30,265 nt of DNA, taken from Christensenella sp. UBA4263 (lineage in GTDB: Bacteria; Bacillota; Clostridia; Christensenellales; Aristaeellaceae). The notes beneath the pieces are model-generated. The model was given only the letters and a program-made list of their open reading frames with translations. It searched no databases and had not been told where the DNA came from. Both the position numbers and the translations under genes were made by a program. Positions 1-7,840 of this stretch are shown here, piece by piece (positions within the stretch are counted from its first letter, which is position 1; each line of letters starts with the position of its first letter). The stretch is from the NCBI GenBank assembly GCA_002395225.1, contig DGWH01000066.1, forward strand, positions 2,128 to 32,392, given 5' to 3'.

Positions 1-27
1 TACCCTGTCAGGTTCGGCGGTTTTATT

Positions 28-225
28 ACGTGTTTACAAGCAGGGGACTCCGTCGACGAATCTCCCTGGTTGAGATTCGTAGATTCGTCGATTTTGGGGG
101 TGTCATCGACGAATCTCCGGAAGCTTCAAGAAGCCCTGTATTTACTGGCTTCTTGGACTGTTTTATGGCACTTGGAACCCCTTTGGAGATTCGTCGATTC
201 ATTTTCGGTTATTGACGTGTTTACA
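28..225. repeat. Palindromic repeat cluster, MITE-like
   Basis: An 11-base direct repeat (ACGTGTTTACA) occurs at 28-38 and 215-225. Between the copies the motif TCGACGAATCTCC and its reverse complement alternate: 53-63 pairs with 81-91 (11 bases, perfect) and 106-118 pairs with 185-197 (13 bases, perfect). A further hairpin, CAAGAAGCC/GGCTTCTTG, lies at 127-135/147-155. Nested inverted repeats flanked by a direct repeat resemble a small non-autonomous element, but no transposase is visible. The rest of 226-517 holds no supported gene; plus-strand open frames there are short and lack family resemblance. Confidence 0.5.
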
Positions 226-517
226 GACATGCCGGATACCAAGACTGTCCCGGTAAATACACGAAATAATAATATTCATAGATGTCGGGGTGGTTGACGA
301 TTTGTCTATTCAAAATGAAGCTACTCGTATTATTCAAGTAGGCTTTTCAGGACAGCCAAATCCGAGGTCAAAATAGTCTCAAGACCCCTCCAGGAGCCTT
401 CACCCCTATCTTTTGACCCTGGCATCAAAGAATACAAAACCAGAGGGATATAGTGTGGTTACACCTGCGGGATTGGAGAAAAAGGGGCTGGAGATACTCA
501 AACGAAGCATAAGTAAA

Positions 518-535
518 GGGCCGGTTTCCCGGCCC
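518..535 (-). terminator. Rho-independent terminator-like hairpin after glgA
   Basis: GGGCCGG (518-524) pairs perfectly with CCGGCCC (529-535) across a 4-base loop. Read on the minus strand it is followed by TTTACTTATG, a weak T-rich tail. It lies about 50 bases downstream of the glgA stop, so it probably ends that transcript. Confidence 0.6.
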
Positions 536-586
536 CTGCTTTCGCGGTCTGACTGTTTAAATTTTGTCCTTGACTTTAGAGCCACT

Positions 587-2098
587 TTATTCCCCGTCTG
601 CTTTGTTGTTGGCTGCTTCAGATCTGTCTGTCAGTTTTTCATAGAGATTCAGGTACTCCCTGGCCGATTTTGTCCAGGATACATCGACCGCCATGTCACG
701 CCGGACCATCTCATTCCAGTGTTCCCGGTCGCCGAAATAAACCTCTTTTGCACGGGTGATGCAGTCAAAGAGCGTACTCGGATCGTAGTTGATGAAGGTA
801 AATCCATTTCCCTCATAGGTATACTTGTTATACGGCTGCACGGTATCCTTGAGGCCGCCTGTCTCGCGGACGATGGGGATCGTCCCGTAGCGCATGGCAA
901 TCAGCTGCGTCAGGCCGCAGGGCTCAAAGAGACTGGGCACAAGCAGCGCATCCGAGCTGGCATAAATCTGGTGAGCCAGTGCCTCGTTGTAGGAGATATA
1001 GGCGCAGATTTTGCCCTTATTCTCGCTCTCATAGTACCGGAAGGAATTCTCATAATTCGAATCACCGGTGCCCAGGATGACTACCTGCGTGTTCTCATCC
1101 ACAATATGGTTCAGGATCGCATTCACCAGATCCAGACCTTTCTGATTGGTCAGACGGGAGATGAGTCCGATCACCATCTTGTTTTCATCCTGATCAAGTC
1201 CGAGTTCTTCCTGAAGTGCCCGCTTGTTGACTTTCTTCTTCTCCACCACATCCGCCGATGTGTAGGCTGCCGCCAGCAGCTTATCCGTTTCGCTGTTCCA
1301 CTGCTCCACATCAATTCCATTGACGATGCCCACCAGCTTGCCGGAATGATACCGCAGATGATCATCCAGGCGCTCCCCGTAGAAGGGGGTCTGAATCTCT
1401 TTGGCATAGGTCTCACTGACCGTCGTGATGCAGTCGGCAAAAGCCAGGCCGCCTTTCATCATGTTGGCATCATCGGCTCCCTGCTTCATGTACGGATAGT
1501 TGAAAACCTCACCCGGAATATCGGTCCAGTACTTCATGTGCGGAATCCCGCAGATTCCCTGGAACCGCAGGTTATGAATCGTCAGGATGCTCTTTGCCTG
1601 GCCGACCGGCGTCGGGGCAAAGTGTGTCCTCAGATAGATCGGGACAAGGGCCGCCTGCCAGTCATGGCAGTGGACAATATCCGGCGTCCATTCAAGGTAG
1701 TTCATGACCGCCAGCGATGCTTTGGAAAAATAGCTGAATTTCGGAATGTCTGCGAACAGATCCGTATAGGGATTGCCCCAGCTGAAGAATTCCTCGTTCT
1801 CAATGAAGTCATAGATTACCCCATCCATGACGAGCTCCATAATCCCGACAAAGAACTCACGTCCGCCCTGGCAGAGATTCATCATAAAGGAGCCGCGGTG
1901 CACCATCTTCTCCTTATACTTCTGCGGAATACAGGCATATTTCGGCAGGAACACGCGAACCTCGCAGTCCAGCCCGATGAGTGCACGCGGCAGCGCATAC
2001 ATGACATCCCCAAGGCCGCCGGTCTTGACAAACGGATAACACTCCGATCCCACAAATGCAATTTTCCGCTTCGTGCTCTGATTATTCTGTTCTCCCAT
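587..2098 (-). CDS. glgA: Glycogen synthase (ADP-glucose), GT5
   Basis: Transfers glucose from ADP-glucose to the growing alpha-1,4-glucan chain in cytosolic glycogen synthesis. The 503-residue product is slightly longer than the usual bacterial GlgA (about 475-480). The N-terminal KTGGLGD loop (residues 25-31) binds ADP-glucose. HCHDWQ (143-148), the GLISRLTNQKG stretch near 311 and the C-terminal EPCGLTQL motif (392-399) are all present, so both Rossmann-like halves of the GT-B fold are intact. The ATG at 2098 is preceded by AAGGAGAG. No other glycogen gene (glgB, C, D, P) is visible in the window, so it appears to be a single-gene unit with its own promoter and terminator. The assignment is secure. 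Confidence 0.95.
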   Translation of the reverse strand: MGEQNNQSTKRKIAFVGSECYPFVKTGGLGDVMYALPRALIGLDCEVRVFLPKYACIPQKYKEKMVHRGSFMMNLCQGGREFFVGIMELVMDGVIYDFIENEEFFSWGNPYTDLFADIPKFSYFSKASLAVMNYLEWTPDIVHCHDWQAALVPIYLRTHFAPTPVGQAKSILTIHNLRFQGICGIPHMKYWTDIPGEVFNYPYMKQGADDANMMKGGLAFADCITTVSETYAKEIQTPFYGERLDDHLRYHSGKLVGIVNGIDVEQWNSETDKLLAAAYTSADVVEKKKVNKRALQEELGLDQDENKMVIGLISRLTNQKGLDLVNAILNHIVDENTQVVILGTGDSNYENSFRYYESENKGKICAYISYNEALAHQIYASSDALLVPSLFEPCGLTQLIAMRYGTIPIVRETGGLKDTVQPYNKYTYEGNGFTFINYDPSTLFDCITRAKEVYFGDREHWNEMVRRDMAVDVSWTKSAREYLNLYEKLTDRSEAANNKADGE

Positions 2099-2157
2099 CC
2101 GACTCTCTCCTTACTCAATCGACTGTTCTCGCTCATTCTTCCTGAGCTGCTGTCCAT

Positions 2158-2186
2158 AGAATACACAAAATTCAGCACAAAAACAA
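2158..2186 (-). promoter_or_regulatory. Possible sigma-A promoter for glgA
   Basis: On the minus strand TTGTTT (2186-2181), a 17-base spacer and TATTCT (2163-2158) lie about 60 bases before the glgA start. Each hexamer matches the consensus at four of six positions. The spacing is ideal but the boxes are weak. Confidence 0.4.
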
Positions 2187-2314
2187 GTACAGGTCCGATA
2201 TTTATTCCAGGCCTGCCGCTTTTCCTTCCACAGCTGACCCCCGGAAAACTGCCGGATAAACAGGCAAAAACACCTTCCGGTCTGTGCAGGATCTGACGAT
2301 TTCTGTGACCGCTA

Positions 2315-2365
2315 TGCCTCATGTTCAACTCTTTCGTGCCAAAGCTTCCTGCGTCCCAATCGCCA
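2315..2365. repeat. 51-bp direct repeat, copy 1
   Basis: This stretch, TGCCTCATGTTCA to CCCAATCGCCA, recurs at 4861-4911 with 4 differences in 51 bases. It forms the downstream end of the mutL remnant, where MutL similarity gives way to unrelated sequence that is shared with the second copy. Confidence 0.7.
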
Positions 2366-2579
2366 GGCGTATATCCGTGGCGCCGATGCCACAGCCATTG
2401 TCCGTCACCCGGATATAATCCAGACCGTCTTCCCGGATTTCAACCTTGACGGAGGCAGCCCCGGTGTCCAGACTGTTTCCCGCCAGCTCCTTGACCGCCG
2501 CAGCCGGACGCTCCACAACCTCGCCCGTGGCGATTTTTACCGATCAAATCCCGGCTCAGGGGAGCGGATTTTTATCCAT
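2325..2579 (-). pseudogene. mutL N-terminal remnant
   Basis: The translation contains the start of the MutL GHKL ATPase: KIATGEVVERP, then VKELAGNSLDTGA, then VTDNGCGIGATDIRLAI. The catalytic Glu of KEL and the Asn of NSLD are kept, while the family's ENSLD has become GNSLD. A good ribosome binding site (AGGAGG) and an ATG at 2579 remain. That frame stops after seven codons, and reading on into the MutL frame requires shifts near two A5 tracts. Similarity ends after about 70 of the usual 600 or more residues, at the 51-bp repeat. It cannot make a working MutL; a functional mutL is presumably elsewhere in the genome. Confidence 0.75.
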
Positions 2580-2631
2580 ACCGCTTCTTTCCTCCTCATT
2601 TTGCAATGCCTTCGTTCTTTGTCAATGACTC

Positions 2632-2664
2632 AAAATCCCTCCCGGAAGCTCTTTCCGGGAGGGA
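2632..2664 (-). terminator. Rho-independent terminator after amidohydrolase 1
   Basis: TCCCTCCCGGAA (2636-2647) pairs perfectly with TTCCGGGAGGGA (2653-2664) across a 5-base loop. On the minus strand the hairpin is followed by TTTT. It starts 26 bases past the stop of the 2690-4510 gene. Confidence 0.85.
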
Positions 2665-2689
2665 CTGCAGGAGACTGACATCAGCGAAG

Positions 2690-4510
2690 TCAGAAAGAAC
2701 CGTCCTCATTGTATTCATCGAAGGAATCGAAAAAAGCCTCCAATGACTCCAGGTACTCCGCCCACATTTCCTCCGCGGCAAAATAGGGGAAGTTCATGCC
2801 GTACAGCCAATTCTTTTCCTCAGGAGACTGCTTGTCCTGTTCGAAGGCCTTATTATCCATCCTCCGTCCGGCATAATACACTTCCACCGGCAGGTTATTG
2901 CTGAAGCCGTCGTGTTCCGCCGTGAGCAGGTCCTGCTCGAACACCAGGTAATCCGCATCCTTCCCCGCCTCGATAGACCCCTTTGTCTTTTCGATACCAA
3001 GCTGGATTGCGCCGTTGATCGTATATCCCAGAAGCATTTCTTCAATGCCCATTCTCTCATCTGCAGGCGGGAAAATATCATCGTAATACACTGTATCGGA
3101 GAGCTTTGTCTTTTTTGTCACAAGGCGCGTCATTCCGACTTCCATGCCAAGATAGGGGTTCCAGCCTTCAAAATTCGCGAAGGCAATCGAATCACTGGAC
3201 CAGGTAACCAGGGCACCGCTGTCCCAGACGGATTTGCAGCGATACAGTTTTCTCCCCCGTTCCTCGCCAAAGAGCTTCGTATACACCTCAGTATCGTCAC
3301 AGTGCCACCAGGGTGTAAAATTCGCAATCACGCCCAGGGGCGCAAAGCGATTCAGATCCGCGGAATCCTGGATCTGGAGATGGGCACTGACGACTTTAAT
3401 GCGGAAATCGTCCCCCAGCTCTTTTTTAACCTGCTCCACGGCATCCAGCACCAGTCGGGAGGAAGCCTCACCGACGGTATGCGCGTGGAAATCCAGTCCT
3501 TCCTTGTTCAGCACTTTCAGAAGCGCCACAAGCTCTTCCAGATTCATCGCGTTGCACCCCTTTTCACCCGTGTCCGCATAGGGTGTAACCATGGCTCCGG
3601 AATGCAGCTTCAGGGTTCCGTCCATAAAAAGTTTCATGGTATGAACCTTCATGTGTTCCGTATTATATTCCTTCTGAAAGCGTTTAAGCTCCCTGAGTCC
3701 CTTCTCCACCTCCCAGGCCGCGGAGATGACATAGCAGCCGTCCACATAGACGGGCAGCTTTCCTTGCTGATCCAGGCTCCGAAGGCGTTTATAGACACGT
3801 TCATGAAATTCAGGGAAGCCTGGAATACCGGCATCGAAAACCCCTGTCACGCCGACGCTTATGCAAAAATCAATCCAGCGCTGAATTGCGGCGTCAATCT
3901 CCGAATCCGGCTTGTCCAGGGCCCTGTCCAGAATGATCGGCAGCTCCGTCGCGCCCTCGCTCATCTCTCCGGTCACGTGCCCGTCCTTACGCACATAAAA
4001 GCTTAAGCCCGGAATCGGGTCCTTTGTTTCGTCCGTAATACCGTGCTTCTTTAAGATATTGGAATTCACCCAGATGCTGTGCATCTGCGATTCCTGAATC
4101 TGCAATTCTCCATCCGGGCAAATCGCGTCCAGTTCTTCCTTCGTAAGGTCTTCACCGTTCAGACTTTTTTTGGGGAGGATATAGCAATGGCGCCTCTTCC
4201 CGGGATTCTTCCGGACATCCTCCGCGATGATATCCAGAGTCTCCTGTTTGCTGCTGCAATGAAGCATCTTTCCAATCTCGCCCACCAGTTCGTATCCGGC
4301 GCCCATGGTTACATGAACATGGCCGTCGATAATGCCAGGCATGATGAATTTACCGCCTAAGTCCTCTGTCTCTCCCTCGTATTCCGAGAGACCTTTCTCA
4401 TCGCCCACATAGACGAACTTTCCATCCTTCACGGCCAGCGCACTGGCCAGCATATTTTTCTTGTCAGACGTGAATATTCTGGCATTTTTGATGATCTTGT
4501 CTACTTTCAT
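2690..4510 (-). CDS. Amidohydrolase family 3, YtcJ-like, cytosolic
   Basis: A 606-residue metal-dependent hydrolase of the amidohydrolase superfamily (family 3; relatives include YtcJ and N-substituted formamide deformylase). The substrate is unknown. Visible features: an N-terminal beta-sandwich half (ALAVKDGKFVYVGD, 25-38), the metal motif DGHVH (62-66), a Lys in MKLFMDGT (Lys293, candidate metal bridge), HAH (342-344), SAHLQ (375-379) and the late metal-site aspartate in WSSD (437-440). There is no signal peptide, so it should act in the cytosol. It has its own consensus promoter and a strong terminator. The exported gene at 5260-6972 is a paralogue with the same domain order. The ATG at 4510 follows GAGGAGAGAGGAAA. 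Family is sure; the reaction is not. Confidence 0.9.
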   Translation of the reverse strand: MKVDKIIKNARIFTSDKKNMLASALAVKDGKFVYVGDEKGLSEYEGETEDLGGKFIMPGIIDGHVHVTMGAGYELVGEIGKMLHCSSKQETLDIIAEDVRKNPGKRRHCYILPKKSLNGEDLTKEELDAICPDGELQIQESQMHSIWVNSNILKKHGITDETKDPIPGLSFYVRKDGHVTGEMSEGATELPIILDRALDKPDSEIDAAIQRWIDFCISVGVTGVFDAGIPGFPEFHERVYKRLRSLDQQGKLPVYVDGCYVISAAWEVEKGLRELKRFQKEYNTEHMKVHTMKLFMDGTLKLHSGAMVTPYADTGEKGCNAMNLEELVALLKVLNKEGLDFHAHTVGEASSRLVLDAVEQVKKELGDDFRIKVVSAHLQIQDSADLNRFAPLGVIANFTPWWHCDDTEVYTKLFGEERGRKLYRCKSVWDSGALVTWSSDSIAFANFEGWNPYLGMEVGMTRLVTKKTKLSDTVYYDDIFPPADERMGIEEMLLGYTINGAIQLGIEKTKGSIEAGKDADYLVFEQDLLTAEHDGFSNNLPVEVYYAGRRMDNKAFEQDKQSPEEKNWLYGMNFPYFAAEEMWAEYLESLEAFFDSFDEYNEDGSF

Positions 4511-4587
4511 TTTCCTCTCTCCTCTCTGAATACCTGTTCAAGTCAGCTATGTTTTTCGGCCCACCCGCGTGCCTGATATTTAATTCA

Positions 4588-4616
4588 AGTATATCATCCG
4601 AATAACCGCTTGTCAA
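4588..4616 (-). promoter_or_regulatory. Sigma-A promoter of amidohydrolase 1
   Basis: On the minus strand TTGACA (4616-4611), a 17-base spacer and TATACT (4593-4588) form a near-consensus promoter. The expected transcript start is about 70 bases before the ATG at 4510. Confidence 0.8.
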
Positions 4617-4860
4617 TACTGTCTTCCCTGATCTGACCGTGCATTTCTTGCAGCTTTTTCTGCTTTTTCTGCACGCTTCGGGATCTGTTTCGCTTTCAAT
4701 AAACAGCGGCTCTTTCGAAACGATGACATCTGCACCTGATGCGTTTCCCAATTCTTCAGCAAAACAACTATCACCATCCAGCTGACAGTCCGTATTGCAT
4801 GATCGCAGCCTGACCGGACCGCCAGGATGCATTTTTTCTGATATTTTTTGCCAGGTCCAC
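4617..4860. other. Intergenic stretch without a supported gene
   Basis: Between the amidohydrolase 1 promoter and the second copy of the 51-bp repeat I see no gene. A minus-strand open frame crosses the region, but it also runs out of frame through the promoter and into the amidohydrolase coding sequence, has no family resemblance and lacks a clear ribosome binding site. Short TTTTTCTGC repeats occur near 4650-4672. Confidence 0.4.
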
Positions 4861-4911
4861 TGCCTCATGTTCAGCTCTTTCGTGCCAAAGCCTGCTGCGC
4901 CCCAATCGCCA
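4861..4911. repeat. 51-bp direct repeat, copy 2
   Basis: Same orientation as the copy at 2315-2365, with 47 of 51 bases identical. Here it lies in intergenic DNA upstream of amidohydrolase 1. The two copies therefore bracket that gene. Confidence 0.7.
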
Positions 4912-5007
4912 TGCATTGCAGCATCAAAAATGTCCTCTGTTGCTTTCTCCTGTTTTGTGCTTCATTGAGAACAGCATTTTCCGGGAATGCTGAACACTTC
5001 AAAAACT

Positions 5008-5068
5008 GAGAAAGCCCAACTGTCCGTGGAAGAAAAAATTCTTCCATCATTGGCAGTTGGGCTTTCTC
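5008..5068 (-). terminator. Large double hairpin after amidohydrolase 2
   Basis: GAGAAAGCCCAACTG (5008-5022) pairs perfectly over 15 bases with 5054-5068. Inside the loop a second perfect hairpin forms, TGGAAGAA (5027-5034) with TTCTTCCA (5039-5046). On the minus strand it is followed by AGTTTTTG. It lies about 190 bases beyond the stop of the exported amidohydrolase and probably ends its transcript. The nested, perfectly paired form is unusual for a simple terminator. Confidence 0.65.
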
Positions 5069-5259
5069 ATCGATTCAGATCGTTCATGAGATCGCTGCAG
5101 TCACCTTTCGAGTGTCTGTTGGACATTCAGGTTAAAGCTGTCATCGCGACGGTTTGAGGCGTTAATCCCCATTTCAGTCCGGAAAAACTCACTGTATTTC
5201 CTCTGTGATCAATCCGGCCGGACACAGACACGGGTGAAATGACTCTGACCTGTACGAAA

Positions 5260-6972
5260 TCAGTTTTCTGCAATCACATTTCCCTCAAATACCACGGTTT
5301 TGGGCAGAACGGACCGGAATTCCTCCTTCGGCACCTCAAAGAGGTCGACGCCGTAGATATTGTAGTTCGCGTTCTTTCCCGTGGTAATGGAACCGGCAAT
5401 GTCATCCACGCGCAGCTGGATGGCCGCATTGATGGTGTATCCCTTCAGCAGGTTCTCAAGAGAAAGCTTTGCCTCCTCGCTGGCACGCATGGGATTCTCT
5501 CCCTCCATCGGCCACTCGATGTCGATGCGGGTCATTGCCGTCTGCATTCCGAAATAAGGATTAGCACGGTTCTCCTCAAACATGGAATAGACGTCGCTTC
5601 CGAAGGTCACGATGCCGCCGGACTCGATAATGGGATTGAACTGGTACATGTTGTTGAAGCGGTGAGCGCCCAGGTACTTCCGGGCAGCATCCCCGAAGTA
5701 TCCGCCGGACCAGTGGGGCGTCCAGTTGACGATGATCCCCAGCTTTGCGGGCCGGGTCATGTCTGCGGGATCGATCAGCTCACAGTGGCACAGCTCCACC
5801 TGAATCTTGAGCGGCCCCTGTTCGTTCTGCAGAGCCTCGGTGGCATCGCAGACCGTGCGGAAAGCCAGGTCGCCCACCATGTGAAAGTGAACATCCACCC
5901 CTGCCTCATTGCAGCGGCGAATGACGTCCTTTGTCTGCTCAAAGTCAAGCAGCATGAAGCCATGGTTGTTGGGGTCCTCCACCGTACCCTCGATCAGGGC
6001 GCTGTCCCCCAGCTCATTGGTGCCGTCGTAGAAGATCTTTACCGTGTCGATTTTCACATGGTCAGTGGCATATTTTTCGTTGAGCGACTGAATCTGTTCA
6101 ATGACCGCATCCAGCTCGCTGTATTCCGTCATGATAACGGACATGTCGTAATACATGTTCAGCTCGCCGTTTACGTCCATCTCATGGATGGACTTCGCCT
6201 GAAGCTCATCCTCCAGATAGGCATCAAAGACACCGGTCACGCCCCAGGACTTCAGATCGTCGGTGACGATGTGCATCACCTCAACCGTCGGCTCATCTGC
6301 CGGATGCCAGTTAAGCGCCCTGTACATGTTCTCCATCAGCGGCATCAGACCCAGTTCCAGCACCCAGCCGGTGAAATCGCCGTTCTCATCCCGCACAAAG
6401 TCCTTCAGGAGCGGATCATTCGGATCCATGTCATACACACCCAGCAGCTCCAGGCATTTGGAATTGACCCAGCTGGCATGATCCGAGAAATCCCGCACAA
6501 GAATCGGCCGGTCCGGGGCAATCTCATCCAGAGGCGCCTTGTTGGGTCCCTCCGGTCCGAAAAGATTGGACGGGTAGTACTCAAAGTACACGAAAGGTGC
6601 CTCTTTGGCATCATGTTCCGCGAGATAGTTCCTGATAAATTCAATGATCTCGTCGTAATCCGGCAGACCCATGCGTGTATGCCAGTCCGTCATTCCGACG
6701 GTGGCAGGATGCGTATGGGCATCAAAGAGCGTGGGCGTCACCATGCCCTCTTCAAGATCAATGACTTTCGTCCCCTCGCCCACAAACGCCTCCGCGCCTG
6801 CAGCGTCTCCAACATAGACGAACTTTCCATCCTTTACCGCCAGTGCCTCAGCCCAGAGACCGGCGTCATCTGCGGTGTAGATTTTTCCGCGGATCACCGT
6901 GTCAGCAACCTCCGCCATGGCAGGTGCGACCATCAGCAGTGCCAGGGCCAGCAGCATGATGAACTTTTTCAT
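5260..6972 (-). CDS. Exported amidohydrolase family 3, YtcJ-like
   Basis: A 570-residue amidohydrolase superfamily enzyme with a clear Sec signal peptide: MKK, a hydrophobic core and an AMA cleavage site near residue 20. There is no lipobox Cys, so release outside the membrane is expected. Metal-site motifs are FDAHTH (83-88), Lys312 in VKIFYDGT, HFH (362-364), the His pair in ELCHCE (about 396) and the Asp in FGSD (457-460). It is a paralogue of the cytosolic gene at 2690-4510 (ALAVKDGKFVYVGD occurs in both), but with an export signal that is uncommon in this family. The ATG at 6972 has GGAGG seven bases upstream. It is transcribed alone from a consensus promoter. Substrate unknown; an amide or formamide in the environment is a guess. 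Confidence 0.9.
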   Translation of the reverse strand: MKKFIMLLALALLMVAPAMAEVADTVIRGKIYTADDAGLWAEALAVKDGKFVYVGDAAGAEAFVGEGTKVIDLEEGMVTPTLFDAHTHPATVGMTDWHTRMGLPDYDEIIEFIRNYLAEHDAKEAPFVYFEYYPSNLFGPEGPNKAPLDEIAPDRPILVRDFSDHASWVNSKCLELLGVYDMDPNDPLLKDFVRDENGDFTGWVLELGLMPLMENMYRALNWHPADEPTVEVMHIVTDDLKSWGVTGVFDAYLEDELQAKSIHEMDVNGELNMYYDMSVIMTEYSELDAVIEQIQSLNEKYATDHVKIDTVKIFYDGTNELGDSALIEGTVEDPNNHGFMLLDFEQTKDVIRRCNEAGVDVHFHMVGDLAFRTVCDATEALQNEQGPLKIQVELCHCELIDPADMTRPAKLGIIVNWTPHWSGGYFGDAARKYLGAHRFNNMYQFNPIIESGGIVTFGSDVYSMFEENRANPYFGMQTAMTRIDIEWPMEGENPMRASEEAKLSLENLLKGYTINAAIQLRVDDIAGSITTGKNANYNIYGVDLFEVPKEEFRSVLPKTVVFEGNVIAEN

Positions 6973-7038
6973 GTATGCGCCTCCAATCAGATTATTCCGC
7001 AGTTCCTTTTTTCAGGTCAGGAATCTGCGATGGGCGCA

Positions 7039-7067
7039 ATTATATTTGTGTGCTGTTTCCGTGTCAA
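7039..7067 (-). promoter_or_regulatory. Consensus sigma-A promoter of exported amidohydrolase
   Basis: On the minus strand a perfect TTGACA (7067-7062), exactly 17 bases, and a perfect TATAAT (7044-7039). The expected 5' leader is about 60 nt. This should be a strong constitutive promoter; no operator is obvious. Confidence 0.9.
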
Positions 7068-7180
7068 ACACCAACTCCATATTTATGAGATTTACACAAT
7101 GAAACCCGGAGCTTATCGACAAACTGTTGTCTCCGGTCCGGCATCGCGCCGGATGCCATTTGCCGCGCTGCCCCCTGTCC

Positions 7181-7732
7181 TTATCTGAATGGACAGTCCT
7201 CCAGATGGTCATTGACCATGCCGATTGCCTGCAGAAAGGAATAGGTAATCACCGGGCCCACAAAGCTGATTCCCCGCCGCTTCATGTCTTTGCTCAGGGC
7301 AATGGACACCTCCGAAAAGGTCGGGATTTCCCCCGCCGTCTTATAGTGTCCATCTGTCTGCTGCCCGTCCGTAAAGCTCCACAGGTAGGCATCCAGAGAA
7401 CCGAATTCCGTCTGGATCCGTTTCACCGCCTGTGCATTTGTCCGTACACTGTAGATTTTGTTCCGGTTCCGGATGATTCCCGGATTAAAGCGCTGTCTTT
7501 CCAGCTCCTCATCCGTCATCGCCGCACAGGCATCAATCCGGAAATCGTGAAACGCGGCACGATAGGCCTCTTTTTTGTGCAGGATGGTTTTCCATGACAG
7601 CCCGACACTGGCCCCTTCCAAGCACAGCATCATGAACTGAAAATCATCATCATGGCTGATTTTGCACCATTCATGATCATGGTACGCTTCCATCAGCGGA
7701 TCTCCCTCAGCCCACTTTCTGCATTCTGACAT
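7181..7732 (-). CDS. tag: DNA-3-methyladenine glycosylase I
   Basis: Removes 3-methyladenine from alkylated DNA, the first step of base excision repair. The 183-residue length and whole-length pattern match Tag. The zinc-snap residues are Cys4, His18, His176 and Cys180. CLEGASVGLSW, GIIRNRNKI and SFVGPVITYSFLQAIG correspond to conserved blocks of E. coli Tag. The first ATG at 7732 is used because Cys4 must be retained. The next upstream gene on the strand ends 108 bases away, so tag may lie at the end of a transcript with the cysteine-rich protein gene. A pair of GC-rich inverted repeats near 7110-7152 could be its terminator, but there is no clear T-run. Confidence 0.95.
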   Translation of the reverse strand: MSECRKWAEGDPLMEAYHDHEWCKISHDDDFQFMMLCLEGASVGLSWKTILHKKEAYRAAFHDFRIDACAAMTDEELERQRFNPGIIRNRNKIYSVRTNAQAVKRIQTEFGSLDAYLWSFTDGQQTDGHYKTAGEIPTFSEVSIALSKDMKRRGISFVGPVITYSFLQAIGMVNDHLEDCPFR

Positions 7733-7840
7733 TGTTCACGCTCCTCTGCTCAGCCACAGCCAGCAGGAAATCCAGGGACCGGATGACCCCGGCCAGCTTC
7801 CGGATCCTGTCCGGCTCACGGAAAAAACGGCGGTCACCGG

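Noticed and set aside
413..2296. Long plus-strand open frame opposite glgA
   Set aside because: Antisense to a well-supported gene, no family resemblance, no ribosome binding site. It is a by-product of codon use in glgA.
4464..4916. Minus-strand open frame of 150 codons upstream of and into amidohydrolase 1
   Set aside because: It crosses the consensus promoter and overlaps the start of the real gene out of frame. No ribosome binding site and no family.
5239..7188. Long plus-strand open frame opposite the exported amidohydrolase
   Set aside because: Antisense to a gene with consensus promoter, signal peptide and catalytic motifs. Its composition (His/Val/Leu-rich) is typical of a shadow frame.
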